64,000 bases of DNA from Plasmopara viticola. Lineage: Eukaryota; Oomycota; Peronosporomycetes; Peronosporales; Peronosporaceae. The stretch covers positions 248,001 through 312,000 of the forward strand of contig MBPM02000070.1 in NCBI GenBank assembly GCA_001695595.3, given 5' to 3'. Positions 43,863 through 54,480 of the stretch are shown piece after piece. Numbering within the stretch: the stretch's first letter is position 1; every line of letters begins with the position of its first letter. The notes beneath the pieces were generated by a model, which was not told the DNA's origin, did no database searches, and was given only the letters and a program-made list of their open reading frames with translations. The position numbers and the translations under genes were made by a program.

Positions 43863-46800
43863 TCAGTGTGAAAACAGCATTGCTTCCAGCCGTTTAGCAT
43901 CATCTGAGTTATTTGACGTTGCTTCGACGACAATTTTTGCCACCATGGCGTCTGAATAGAGCCTTTTCAATAATGCAATCGGATCAAACGATGAGTCTGG
44001 GTAACGCTTGTAGAAATTATCAAAGAATTCGACCAGTTTGTGGACTAGAGATGGGCTTTTAGACCCAGACTCCAGCAGATCAACGACTTTACTTGGAGAT
44101 TTCTTAGCACCTTCCCAGAACTTAAACTGCTCGGCCTCAACACGCTCGGCAGAAGCACGAGTGTCTGGATTTAACTTGGCTTCGTCAATCATTTTGACCA
44201 CAGTTTTATCACCATATACTCTGTGGAGTAACGCAAACAAGCTCACTTGTGTAGCAGGATTATGCTCGTTATACGAGCGGACGTAAGCATCGTAAAGATA
44301 AAACAAATTGCCGTGATTCTGGATATTGTTAGCGGGAGTATACGGCACAACAAGTTCTGTCTTTTGCCTTAAATTCTCGACATATCCATCAAATGTGTCC
44401 AATAGTTTAGCAGAAGTAGGTTCCGACGCTTCGTTCAGCCCAAGCAGCTCCTCAAGTTTTTCACGAGTCATTAAATTGTTGAACCAGTGTGTGAACAGCA
44501 CAGGTTCGAGCCGTTTGGCATCGTCTGAGCTTTTCGACGTTGCGTCTACAAGAAATGCGGCCAGCTCGTGATCCGAAAAGTGCTTTTTCAATACGTTGAT
44601 TGGGTCGAATGAAGGGTTTGGGTGGTGCTTGCAGAAAATGGCCGAAAATTCTATCCACTTGTAGATAAAATGCAAGCTTTTGGTATTAAAACCCATCAGC
44701 TCATAGATATCGATTGGATTCTTTTCCCTTTTGACCCAAAAAAGAATCTGTTCAGACTCAAGATGCTTGGCAACCTCTAGAGTCTTTGGGAATGACTTGG
44801 CTTTGTCAATCATGGCCAACAATTTGCCATCCCCAAAGACAGCCGTGAGTAGCGCGAGCAAGCTCAGTTGCTTTGTAGGGTTTTTCTCATTATAAGTGCG
44901 AACGTACGTGGCAAAAGCATCAATTACTGAGCCGTACAGCGTTTCATCGGAAGATGAGATTAATTTCGCTCCAATCTCAGCTTGTTTAGCGCGAAAGCCT
45001 TTCCACGCCTTGAGGATTGGAGCAAATTTGCGTTGCCCCTTTTGGATGTTGAGCAGCTTTACAAATTGGTTACTGGTCAACATTGAGTTAAACCAGTCTA
45101 GCAGCAGCATGTCTTGCACTCGTTCGGCATCTCTCTTAAATTCTGGCGTTGCTGTTACAACAAGCGTGGCCAGCATCTTGTCGCTAAAGTATTTCCTCAA
45201 CAACTTAATGGGATCGAAATGAAGCTTTGGATTGAGCTCGAGAAATCGATCAATACACTTAACCCACGTAAAAATTCTTTGAAGGCCATCACGTCCGGAA
45301 AGTAGTCGCTTGGTAAATTCGTCTGGAGTCGACTCAGAGCCCACCCAGTGTTGGATAAGTTTCACTTCAAGGAGTTTGGCGGTTTCCACGGCAACCGAAT
45401 TCGATTTTGCCGACTCGATCATAGCCAGCACCTCATGGTCTCCAAACCTAGTGATAAGCACCGCGAGCAAGCTCAAATGATTCGTAGGATTTTGCTCGTT
45501 GTAGACATTGACAAAGGTGTCGTAAGCATCGAGCAATAAGCCATCGTGAGCGCTGTCTTCCGACTTAAGCCGGTAAGTCATATCTGGTGTGAGCAACTCG
45601 AAACTGGGGCCGTCCTGGAGCATTGTTAAATCAGGCAAATCGGCCATCTTATTGCGAAATTGCTTATACGACGTATAAAGAGACTTGACAGTGTTATCGT
45701 TCAAATTGTATTCACCGAGCTGCTTCAACACCTTTTCATTGCTTTGCATACTGTTGAACAAGTCGTGGATCACAAAGTCCTTCAACTGTTCTACACCGTG
45801 CGAATTTCCTTCTTTCGCGATTGTTCTCACCAGCATCTTGATGTCGTAGCGCTTGCTCAATGTCACAATTGGATTAAACAAAAACTCTCGATGACTTTGA
45901 CGAAATTCGCTAATAAAGGATAACCACTTGTTGATCAACGGCAGACTTTGCAAGTCGACATTCAACAGCTCAAAAACTTGGTCAGGAGTTTTACCGGCTT
46001 TCACCCAGTATTTAATCTGCTCAGCCTCAACACTCTCGGCAGCTTTTGCAGTGTCGGGGTGCATTTTGGCTGCTAAAATTATGGTTGACGCGTCGCGATC
46101 ACCAAAGCGAATAGTGAGTGCAGCGAGCAACCTAAGTCGGGTAAATGGCTTCACCTTGTTGTAAGAGTGAATGTAATTGTCATAGGCAGCAAACACTTTG
46201 CCGTCGTACAGGAACATGTCCCGATCTCCACCCTTATTCCCGGTGCGAGCACTAGTTTGTCCAACCGCTTCACTCTTCGTCTTGCACCACTCTCTGACTC
46301 GTTCTAATATAGCAGGAGGACCTATGTCGTCGACAAAGTGCTGGTAATTCTTCACCAGAGAATCAAATTTGGTGTTCTTTTTGCGTGCAGGATTGAGCAA
46401 AGTGAAAAATTTCTCATGTGTAATCATCCTGTCAAACAAATTTAGGAACAGCAAATCCTTTAGCCGCGAACCACTGTTCGGAATTTGCAGCTCTTCCAAT
46501 ACAATTGAGGCCAAGACATTGTCATTGTATCGTGTCATCAAACTTACGATCGGATCAAACGAGTGCTCAGGACGACGCTTGATGAACTCATCATAAAACT
46601 TGATCCACTTGTCAATAAAAGGCCGAGCTTGAAGAGTGGGATCCAATAGACTAAACACTTCGTCCGGACTTTTCCCTGCGCTCACCCAGTACTGAATCTG
46701 CTCATTTTCAAGTCGCGTGACCACTTCCACATTTTTCAATGATAATTTGGCCGAGTCAATCATCGCCGCCAGCTCAGAATCGCCGAAGCGAGCCGTGAGA

Positions 46801-48431
46801 ACTGCAAGCAATCTCAGCGGCATGTTCGGATTCTTCTCGTTGTTCTTTCTGATGGACATCTCGTACGCTGCGAGCATCGAGCTATCATAGTCGCTGTTGC
46901 GGCCAACCGTCTTGCCTGTGACCTTTCTAGGCCCACCCTCGGGTAAATTCAAAGCGCTTGGGTGACTCATCTCCTCGCGAAATTGCTTAAACGCCACAAT
47001 ACAAGAGTCGACACTGGCAACGTTTGTCCCGTGACAGCCAGTTAGCTTCGACACTTCGTCATCGCTCTTCAAGTTATTAAACCAGTCTAAAAACAGCAAG
47101 TTCTTTAACCGTTTGACATCCGAATTGTTCTGCTCTCCCATGGCAATCCTGGCCAGCTGCTTGTCGCTCAAGTTGATTTTCAAAGTTGCAAGTAGATCGA
47201 ACGGCGGCTTTAAGTGTTGCTTCGAGAATTCGTCAAAATACTGAAACAACGTGCTAATGGACTGCAGGTTTTGCGAATTGAAATCAATCAGCTTTAAAAC
47301 TGTGTCCGAAGACTTTTCTGCTACCCAATGTTGAATCTGCTCCGTCTCAAGGAGCTTGGCCTTCGCCGCAGTTTCTGGAATCGCTTTCGCCGCTGAGATA
47401 ACTGAGAAAGCACCACCTTCGCCAAAACAAGCGACCAGTACAGGAAGTAGATTCAGTGTCTCTGATGGGTATGCTGAATTATAGGCGTCGACGTACTTGT
47501 CGAATGCAATGAACACCTCATTGTCGAGCTTTTGAGGCTTGTACTTGAGCTGAGCCTTGCCCCTAGTGCTAGTAGAGGGCTGTGTAGTCATATGGTCTGT
47601 TTTCCACTTCATCTTGAAGTCCGAAATGATCCTCCTCAGCTCCTCGGGGGAGCTCACGCTGTCAAAATAGTTTCCGTACGCTTCCTCTAGACGTGAAACA
47701 TACAGATTTTTTCCCTTATAGTCTTTCAGCAGCGCAGTGACGTCTGTTTTAGTCTTAAAACTGTTGAGCCAGTAGCACTTGAGATAACTTTCTATTCGAT
47801 CGATAGCGCTCGAGGGAACTGCTTGCATGGCAATCGTCTTGATCATTTGGTCGGAGAAGCGCGAAAAAAAATTATGGATTGATGAAATCGGTATCGTCTT
47901 TGTCTGCTGAATATGATGCGTATACTCATCGATGTACGTTAGCCACGTGTAGGTGTCCACCAATGTAACAGCCGTGAATGAACTGCCGGTCGAGTCGAGC
48001 TTCAAGTCTTTGTAAACTTCGTCCGGATGTTTTCTGCCTTCTAGCCACTCGTGAATTCGCTGAGCAGCTTCTACCTCTTTTTCTTTCCATTTCACAAAGA
48101 ACAGATCCGGTGCGCTGGCCACCACCTTTGTCACTTCGTCGCTGTTGCGAGCAAGGGACGTTGAGGCTACGCCAAAAGTATTCTCAATATCTTCGGTCAC
48201 ACCTCTGACCACGGCAGAAGACATAGCATGTTCAAAAGGACCAACTTCGCCCGACACAGGCAGCCTCTCCTCGTCCTTAACGCCCGGTCCAAACTTCTTA
48301 ATATCGTGCCAATCGTCTGCGTCATACTTGTCCACCTGATCCTGGACGTCGGAGGCGACCTTGGTGGGAGCAGCAACAGTGACTTTAAGCAGAGCAACGG
48401 CGCTCAGGAACGTGGCGCATGGTAGGCGCAT
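43863..48431 (-). CDS. Secreted EER-type effector with tandem WY/LWY modules
   Basis: ATG at 48431 opens with a secretion signal (MRLPCATFLSAVALLKVTVA, predicted cleavage after the following Ala). An acidic linker and DEER at residues 53-56 follow, with no RxLR before it, as in some downy mildew effectors. The 1522-residue frame holds six roughly 195-residue modules. Each carries YNEKNPT-like, LSLLALLTAVFGD-like, EQIQYWV-like, FDPIVSLM-like and LFLDWFNNL-like elements, the L, W and Y motifs of stacked helical WY/LWY units as in Phytophthora PSR2. Such effectors act inside plant cells. The frame ends at a TGA (43863-43865) exactly where a conserved Trp codon (TGG) of the HWFNNLMT motif is expected, cutting off three more modules. 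Modules six and seven are the most alike, hence a recent tandem duplication. The truncated product may still be made. Confidence 0.85.
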   Translation of the reverse strand: MRLPCATFLSAVALLKVTVAAPTKVASDVQDQVDKYDADDWHDIKKFGPGVKDEERLPVSGEVGPFEHAMSSAVVRGVTEDIENTFGVASTSLARNSDEVTKVVASAPDLFFVKWKEKEVEAAQRIHEWLEGRKHPDEVYKDLKLDSTGSSFTAVTLVDTYTWLTYIDEYTHHIQQTKTIPISSIHNFFSRFSDQMIKTIAMQAVPSSAIDRIESYLKCYWLNSFKTKTDVTALLKDYKGKNLYVSRLEEAYGNYFDSVSSPEELRRIISDFKMKWKTDHMTTQPSTSTRGKAQLKYKPQKLDNEVFIAFDKYVDAYNSAYPSETLNLLPVLVACFGEGGAFSVISAAKAIPETAAKAKLLETEQIQHWVAEKSSDTVLKLIDFNSQNLQSISTLFQYFDEFSKQHLKPPFDLLATLKINLSDKQLARIAMGEQNNSDVKRLKNLLFLDWFNNLKSDDEVSKLTGCHGTNVASVDSCIVAFKQFREEMSHPSALNLPEGGPRKVTGKTVGRNSDYDSSMLAAYEMSIRKNNEKNPNMPLRLLAVLTARFGDSELAAMIDSAKLSLKNVEVVTRLENEQIQYWVSAGKSPDEVFSLLDPTLQARPFIDKWIKFYDEFIKRRPEHSFDPIVSLMTRYNDNVLASIVLEELQIPNSGSRLKDLLFLNLFDRMITHEKFFTLLNPARKKNTKFDSLVKNYQHFVDDIGPPAILERVREWCKTKSEAVGQTSARTGNKGGDRDMFLYDGKVFAAYDNYIHSYNKVKPFTRLRLLAALTIRFGDRDASTIILAAKMHPDTAKAAESVEAEQIKYWVKAGKTPDQVFELLNVDLQSLPLINKWLSFISEFRQSHREFLFNPIVTLSKRYDIKMLVRTIAKEGNSHGVEQLKDFVIHDLFNSMQSNEKVLKQLGEYNLNDNTVKSLYTSYKQFRNKMADLPDLTMLQDGPSFELLTPDMTYRLKSEDSAHDGLLLDAYDTFVNVYNEQNPTNHLSLLAVLITRFGDHEVLAMIESAKSNSVAVETAKLLEVKLIQHWVGSESTPDEFTKRLLSGRDGLQRIFTWVKCIDRFLELNPKLHFDPIKLLRKYFSDKMLATLVVTATPEFKRDAERVQDMLLLDWFNSMLTSNQFVKLLNIQKGQRKFAPILKAWKGFRAKQAEIGAKLISSSDETLYGSVIDAFATYVRTYNEKNPTKQLSLLALLTAVFGDGKLLAMIDKAKSFPKTLEVAKHLESEQILFWVKREKNPIDIYELMGFNTKSLHFIYKWIEFSAIFCKHHPNPSFDPINVLKKHFSDHELAAFLVDATSKSSDDAKRLEPVLFTHWFNNLMTREKLEELLGLNEASEPTSAKLLDTFDGYVENLRQKTELVVPYTPANNIQNHGNLFYLYDAYVRSYNEHNPATQVSLFALLHRVYGDKTVVKMIDEAKLNPDTRASAERVEAEQFKFWEGAKKSPSKVVDLLESGSKSPSLVHKLVEFFDNFYKRYPDSSFDPIALLKRLYSDAMVAKIVVEATSNNSDDAKRLEAMLFSH

Positions 48432-51400
48432 GGCAAATCTTTGTGTCAGTACGCACCAAGGATTGCCGTTCTGATCCAACAGCGGTCTACTATGCGCTTC
48501 ATTTGCAAAGTAATCTAATCGCCCATCCTATGATTGAAAAATACGTACAGAAAGTGCTCCGGCTCATTGTCGATAACAAAGTTTTACTACGTGGCCGTAC
48601 AGATTAGCCGCCCAATCCTGCACTTTGATCCCACCTCTGGTGTGCGAATACACCTAAAGTAAATATGCCTCCTTCTTTTTCATAATAAATCAATTTGAAA
48701 AAGGACTTTAGTGTTTACTTCGAGACGTAATCAATTACGGAAATCACTCAATTTTGGGGTTTGGGCGCTTCCCTTGATAATATAAGTCATATCTCGTGGC
48801 CTCTGATTGGCTGCAGTGAGTTAGTAAATCGAAAATGTGGCGTTAATGTTGCAACTGCCATAAGCAAAGATTGTCTAGACTGTACTCCTGTTTCGTATTC
48901 ACATCAGGCCCAAGTTCAGCATACTTTGCACGTGATTTCATCTCGCACAAATCCCTACTCTCCAGATGCTCTAGAATGATCAAGGTGTGCACGAAAAGCC
49001 TACGCTCTAGAGCTCGAGCATTATTTTTTAAAGGTAGCGCCTACCGTACGGACTAAGCGAATAAAATTTAAGGTTCTCACCTATGAAAGGACGAAAGATT
49101 AAAAGCTTCGGACCCAAATCTAAGAGGTAAAGATGGTGACTAAGTGGCTATAAATACAGATGAGCAGGTGCTTGTGCCGCTCGCAATTTCTTCCCTGGGA
49201 TGTCGGGCTGGGCACATACCCAAAATTCCACATCACCAGTGTCTTTCGTGTCTTAGAGAGCATACAAAATAGTAAAAGCAACGTTATATCTGGTGAATTT
49301 TGAAGTTTTATCCGTCAGCTTACAAATTCCTTGCTTGCAAGCAACGTGGGCGCAAGTCATAAATGTACATTTATAATTAAGAGGATCACACACTCTTCTT
49401 GTTGGACGGCTTTAGTACAAATCTTCCTCGCTTCTAATTCCCTAGGGTGCACCAGCGACGAAAAAGACAATCTACATGAGAGGTGCAGCAATAAACATGC
49501 TCGCTTCTCTGAACTCTTAAGAATGTGAAGTCTCTTGAACTACAAGATGTTGTCCGTGAGCTCGCCGACTCCCCTATCAGCTTAAAAACTGTCGATCAAA
49601 GCAACATTCGATACTTTGTACGCAAGCAAAGGCATAAACGAAGAACGTCAAGGTATTGGACATTCGCTCTATCTAAAGCTATGTTCTCAAAGCCAGCAAA
49701 CGCCGGACACCATTAGAGTGAGGGTACAATTCTTGGGAAGAGATAAGTCTTTGTGGTAATTGTAGTTGCTGCACACCACGAAAAAATTGCCTTTGAGAGC
49801 TAGGCATCAATCAAAACAGCGGTGAGCTGCTACATGTATGCTTAAGTGTCCGAGATTAGATAAACAAGATTAAAACTTGGTTGACTCGGGCGCGTCGATC
49901 TACATTGTACGCCAGCAAATGATTTCGTCTAACCAAGATGGAGTAGCTATTGCTCTTGTTTAGAGTAGCGGATGTAACTTATTTTCAATTCGACAGTTAA
50001 CGGAACTAGTTAAAACGGCTGTAAAATCTTGGTATTTCGACACCATAAAGTCTTTATTTGTGACAAGTACGATTAGATTTTGGGCACTCTGTGGCTAGAA
50101 AAGGACAGAATTATATCGCTTTGCAGGCCAATATCATAGAAAGCAGCTTTTCAATTTCACGCAACAGGGCTGTGGTGAGTCATGATCCACTCACGTTATG
50201 CGTGCGGCTTTGCTGACAGCATCGGCTGCCGAAGTCGAAAAATATATCATATATGTGTAACATGATATCACATAGCTTTACATACTGCGGGTAAAAGATA
50301 GCGGCATGCAGGTACAAAGGTTCGCAAAACAATGCAACTAGTACAGCTTCACAAGTAAAAACACACCTCTATATGTGAAAACATTTAAGGCCGGTGAAAA
50401 TATCCTCGCAAGAAGACAACAAGAGAAAAGGAAGTGGTTTAGATAGTTATCATGTCACGGCAAATGCGCATCGAAGAAATTCTGCCAAAGGTACTGGAAT
50501 TAATAAACCTCAAAACAATCGATACAAATTCTGGCTGAGTTTGTAACCGAATGCACCTTAAATGTGGTAAGTTGGAAAAAAAACTTTTCGTGAAAATACC
50601 ATATCCCCTCTACTTCGACAATGATGCCTTGGACCAGCCTTATGCGCATCAGATGTTGCGCCAGAGCTCAAAAGTCCTGCAGGATTCTGTATCTTTAATT
50701 CGGAATATAGTCTGCGGTGTTCAGGTCCATAGCAATGTCCAAACTTACGAGCGCAATGTGAGCTCACTATTGCATTTTTTAAAGTTTAAAATGACACGTT
50801 GCAGTACGTCCTCGCCACCGACTTTCGTGATTGAAACCCTGACAAAGTGGCCACTGCCCTTGCTGAAAATTGGCTGAACAGTGAAACGGTACCTGCATAA
50901 ACAGTCTTACAAAGGAAGTACGCGCTGCTTGACGGCATGTTCAAGTGTACCCTGTACAGTGCATGATAGATTTTATATAATCTAGCGGAAGTCTTAAGGC
51001 GATTAAAATGTTCAGTGTTATTCTACATTATGCTACCATGGCTTAGCGCGTGTGTTGCACCTAAACTCAGAAAAGCAATAGGATTCTGTATGTTTGATTA
51101 TAAAATGACCTGACGTGGTGTTCGAGATGTTGTCATCAATAGTGTCACCGGAAAAAAAGTAAGGCCCGAAATCGACCTCTTGCCGGGTGCAAAGTCAGGA
51201 TAGCCAATTCCACGAGCGCAATGTGAGCCGATTGACCGGTGCAGGACACTCTATTGCGCTCATAATCAAACAAAAAGTGGTCACTGGCCCATGCTTAAAT
51301 TATAGTGTAGCGGTACATGCACAAATCCCTTTTTAAGGAAGAACGCGCTACTTGACAGGATGATCGAGTGCAAGCCGCACAATGCATGGTAAATACTATT

Positions 51401-52900
51401 TAATCTGAGTGATGGATCGGATCTCTCACAGTGATTATTACGACAAACAGCACTTCAAGTGATGCTTTAAGGGTACTGAACACCCCAGTGGCGCTTAATA
51501 TTTAGTCACTACCAGTTTTGACCATATTGACCTTTCGTCCAAAAATACGTAGACGAAATGCTCGTCTGCATTTGTCCAATGAAAGCTTGTCGATTCTCAA
51601 CAGTTTTGAAGGTCGAGAGAATTGATCAAAAGTACGTCTTCATCGACAAAACTTATGTGAACTCTTCGTTTTTTGAGTCGTATAATTATCACACCAGTGC
51701 CCGAACATCATGTTCTGAAATTGTGTGGTACTTTAGGCGTTTTGAGCAATTTTTTGTGGTCTGCGTAGCTAGTTTGGCGTCTTTAAATAAAGGCAGTGGA
51801 AGCGTAATCATTTCGAGCGAATAGCCTCTCAAAAAATCGAGACAAAATATATCTAGGTGATGTATGCTGGATATATTTAAAAGCTTGGTTCGACCGGAGG
51901 TAAAGTGCAAGGTTTGGATCCAAATAGCGACAACTCAGCGACTACTTTCAGCATTTCCTTTTTTCTCACCTGATGCCAAACAGCCTAAACTCCGCAACCT
52001 CGACGATTGCAAGAGTTCTCGAAAAAAGCTTGGCTGACGCAACGCGAATCAATAGAATAGTGTATCAGGTGAGTGTCTAGCTTTTGGCCCGGCCGCTGAA
52101 GAATAAGAGCTCAAATGTCACGCTCATCTAAGCATTCATGATAAAGGCCAACGCAGTAGCTTTATATCTAATTAATTGGCTGGATTGAAATTGACTCGAG
52201 ATTTAATGCTAGTTTCAGCAATCGATTTAAATCTTTTTCAAATATTATCTGCAAAAAATATTTTTTTGTATTGTGGCGTAGCAGAGACATACTGTTTAAG
52301 CATTATGTACATCGATGCTTTGCAAAAAACTCGCGCGATTGACGACCGTTGTGTCTTCGGACTTAACAATCATAATAGAGCCAGTAGAATGGACCCTAGA
52401 CTCTCAATACAAGTCAAAACTTGGTATATTGCAATCACCAGAAAGATTTAGAATCGACGCAAAGATCGGGCTTGCCCAGTCTGCTCAAACGTTCAACAAA
52501 GGCGCCTCAAGAATTAATCCTTTTTCTTAAAAACAATTTCTGGCGCTCGCGAATATTGCCTCAATTAAATGTATTTTGTCCTCTTGATCCTCGGGTGCAA
52601 AGCGTTTTCATCGACAAACACCAGAAGTTGGAACTTATCAAACGAGATAGATAAATAGTGTTTTGGAGATTAATGTATAAGCATTTAATTATCATAAAGT
52701 CAAGTTCGATCCACCCAATCAAATAAATTATAAGGCACTGTAATGGATTTATTTATTGATGATCATATGCGCGTGGCGTTTGAGCGCCTTTTCGTTGGAG
52801 GCTGGGCTAAAAGCTGGGCACTCACCTAAGAAATTTCTCCACTACAAAATTTTGTATCAGACATGTTTCGCTCGGACAATTTTCTTTATGCCGATCTTGT
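48432..52900. other. Intergenic, with weak retroelement and duplication traces
   Basis: At about 49876 the plus strand reads LVDSGASIYIVRQQM, resembling a retroelement aspartic protease site (DSGA), but no neighbouring pol domain is seen. Segments at about 50745-50990 and 51215-51420 share diverged sequence (for example CGAGCGCAATGTGAGC). No complete gene is recognised. Confidence 0.4.
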
Positions 52901-52939
52901 CAAAGTCAAGCCGCTCAACACAAGGTAAGCAAAACAATT

Positions 52940-54480
52940 GACGCTGGAAGTAGTCGCGGATCGGCTCAAACACCTCACCCCTGTTTTTAGTTGTCCTAAA
53001 TTCTTTGACGCGTCAAACAAATATCGTCTACCGTCTTTACTTACTTTGATTCCGACATTGAATTATTTTATTGACGATGGGCCGACCTTGCTTGTCATTA
53101 AGGCAGCATTAGAAAATAGGGACGATGCAAACGAGTGCAAGCCATGACATTTAGTGTTTAATTTAGTTGTGTAGTGCTATGTAACGATCTTATTATGCCA
53201 CTCGATCTGGACAAGGATGGAAAACACTTTTCGCTGCACTACTGGCGCAGTAAAGAAGCTAATACGACACATTTGTCGATTTAAAAATTGCATTTTTACC
53301 GATAGCCTCGAAGTTGAAATTCCAAGATAAGGGTCGTAGCTGCAACTTTACTTCCTAATTCCGACTAAAAAAGAAATCAACGGAGCGTTGAGTTTGCTTG
53401 CCGTGCTCACCACTGTTTATGGCGATCACAAGGTGTCGATGATGTTGAAGCAGCTTGATCATTTTCAACTACAAAAGACACGGCAAAATTAGTTTCAAAC
53501 CTGCAGAATCAGTGACTGGGCGCTGAAAGAACGCCCAATTATCTATTCTGCATTGAATGATAGGCCTTATTATGCTGTCAAGTCGATAAATCATTGTGGC
53601 ATATATATCGAGCAATGCGCAAATTTTTTGTTCGATCCAATCACGCTACTGTCGCCTTTCTTTAACGGCGTCGATTAAGATCTGCAAGACATATACATGG
53701 GAACGCAAATTTGAATAACAGCAAGGCGTATGATTCGGGCGCTGCTGTTAGACGGACGATGGCGTCACGCGGCTCGGAATTTTAAGACTTAAAATGCCCA
53801 AAAATCAGCTTTTAAGCGCATGCAGAAGATAAAACATAATGATCCTTTCTTTTTTCGCAAAAAGAGTTTTAGAAGATTGAAATGAAGGAGTATGTCTTGA
53901 TGTATCAAATTTGTAAAATTACTTAATCGAGACAGCTCCACTAATCAAATAAACGTGCTCACTGTTCGGACCGTTTGTTTGAAAGGCGGCACTGCATCAA
54001 TGGTACTTCTAGCAGCAAAGCTCAACAAATTAATTAGCTTTGCTGAATTGCTTGAGATTTCTAATCAAAGTTGTGGCCAAAGCTTTCTAGTCGCTAAGGC
54101 TTGACAAGGTGCATCAAGAGCTTTTGCCGCTACTATATACTTGTAGAGTAAATCAGTGAGTGCAGAATACCTATATGCAAAAATTTAAGTTATATAATGT
54201 CTTGCGTGAGTCCGACAAAACTATTGCTGAAGCTTAAATCGATCGACTAAGAACAACCATAGAGCAAGTTCTTGGAGAAGCGCTTGATGTTTGGTCAGCT
54301 ACCGAAAGGTATAAATCATTTAAAGCCGAATTTTTGTTACGCAGATGCCAAACCTTACAAGTAGAGACGATCAACTAAAAAAACAATTATCCATTACGAT
54401 AGTGAGTCCTGATGTACAATCAATTTGGATAGCGAAACCGATCTGCTAAAGAAACAGGTATCAATGTGGATAGAAAATAA
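52940..54480 (+). pseudogene. Decayed LWY effector fragments
   Basis: Plus-strand pieces read KFFDASNKYRLPSLLTLIPT (about 52995) and ALSLLAVLTTVYGDHKVSMM (about 53395). Later pieces read LFDPITLLSPFFNGVD (about 53635), LYNVLRESDKTIAEA (about 54195) and LGEALDVWSATE (about 54275), matching the large LWY gene. Frames change repeatedly. Distances between these pieces and those at 31990-33420 are also about 21.37 kb, which suggests the segmental duplication once reached further left and has since diverged. Confidence 0.65.

Noticed and set aside
43863..43865. Stop codon as a sign of an alternative genetic code (TGA for Trp)
   Set aside because: TGA or other stops end several intact genes nearby and the same gene uses TGG for Trp throughout, so this is a point mutation.
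48432..48479. A 16-codon extension upstream of the LWY effector ATG
   Set aside because: It starts with TTG, not ATG, and would bury the signal peptide. ATG at 48431 gives a clean secretion signal.
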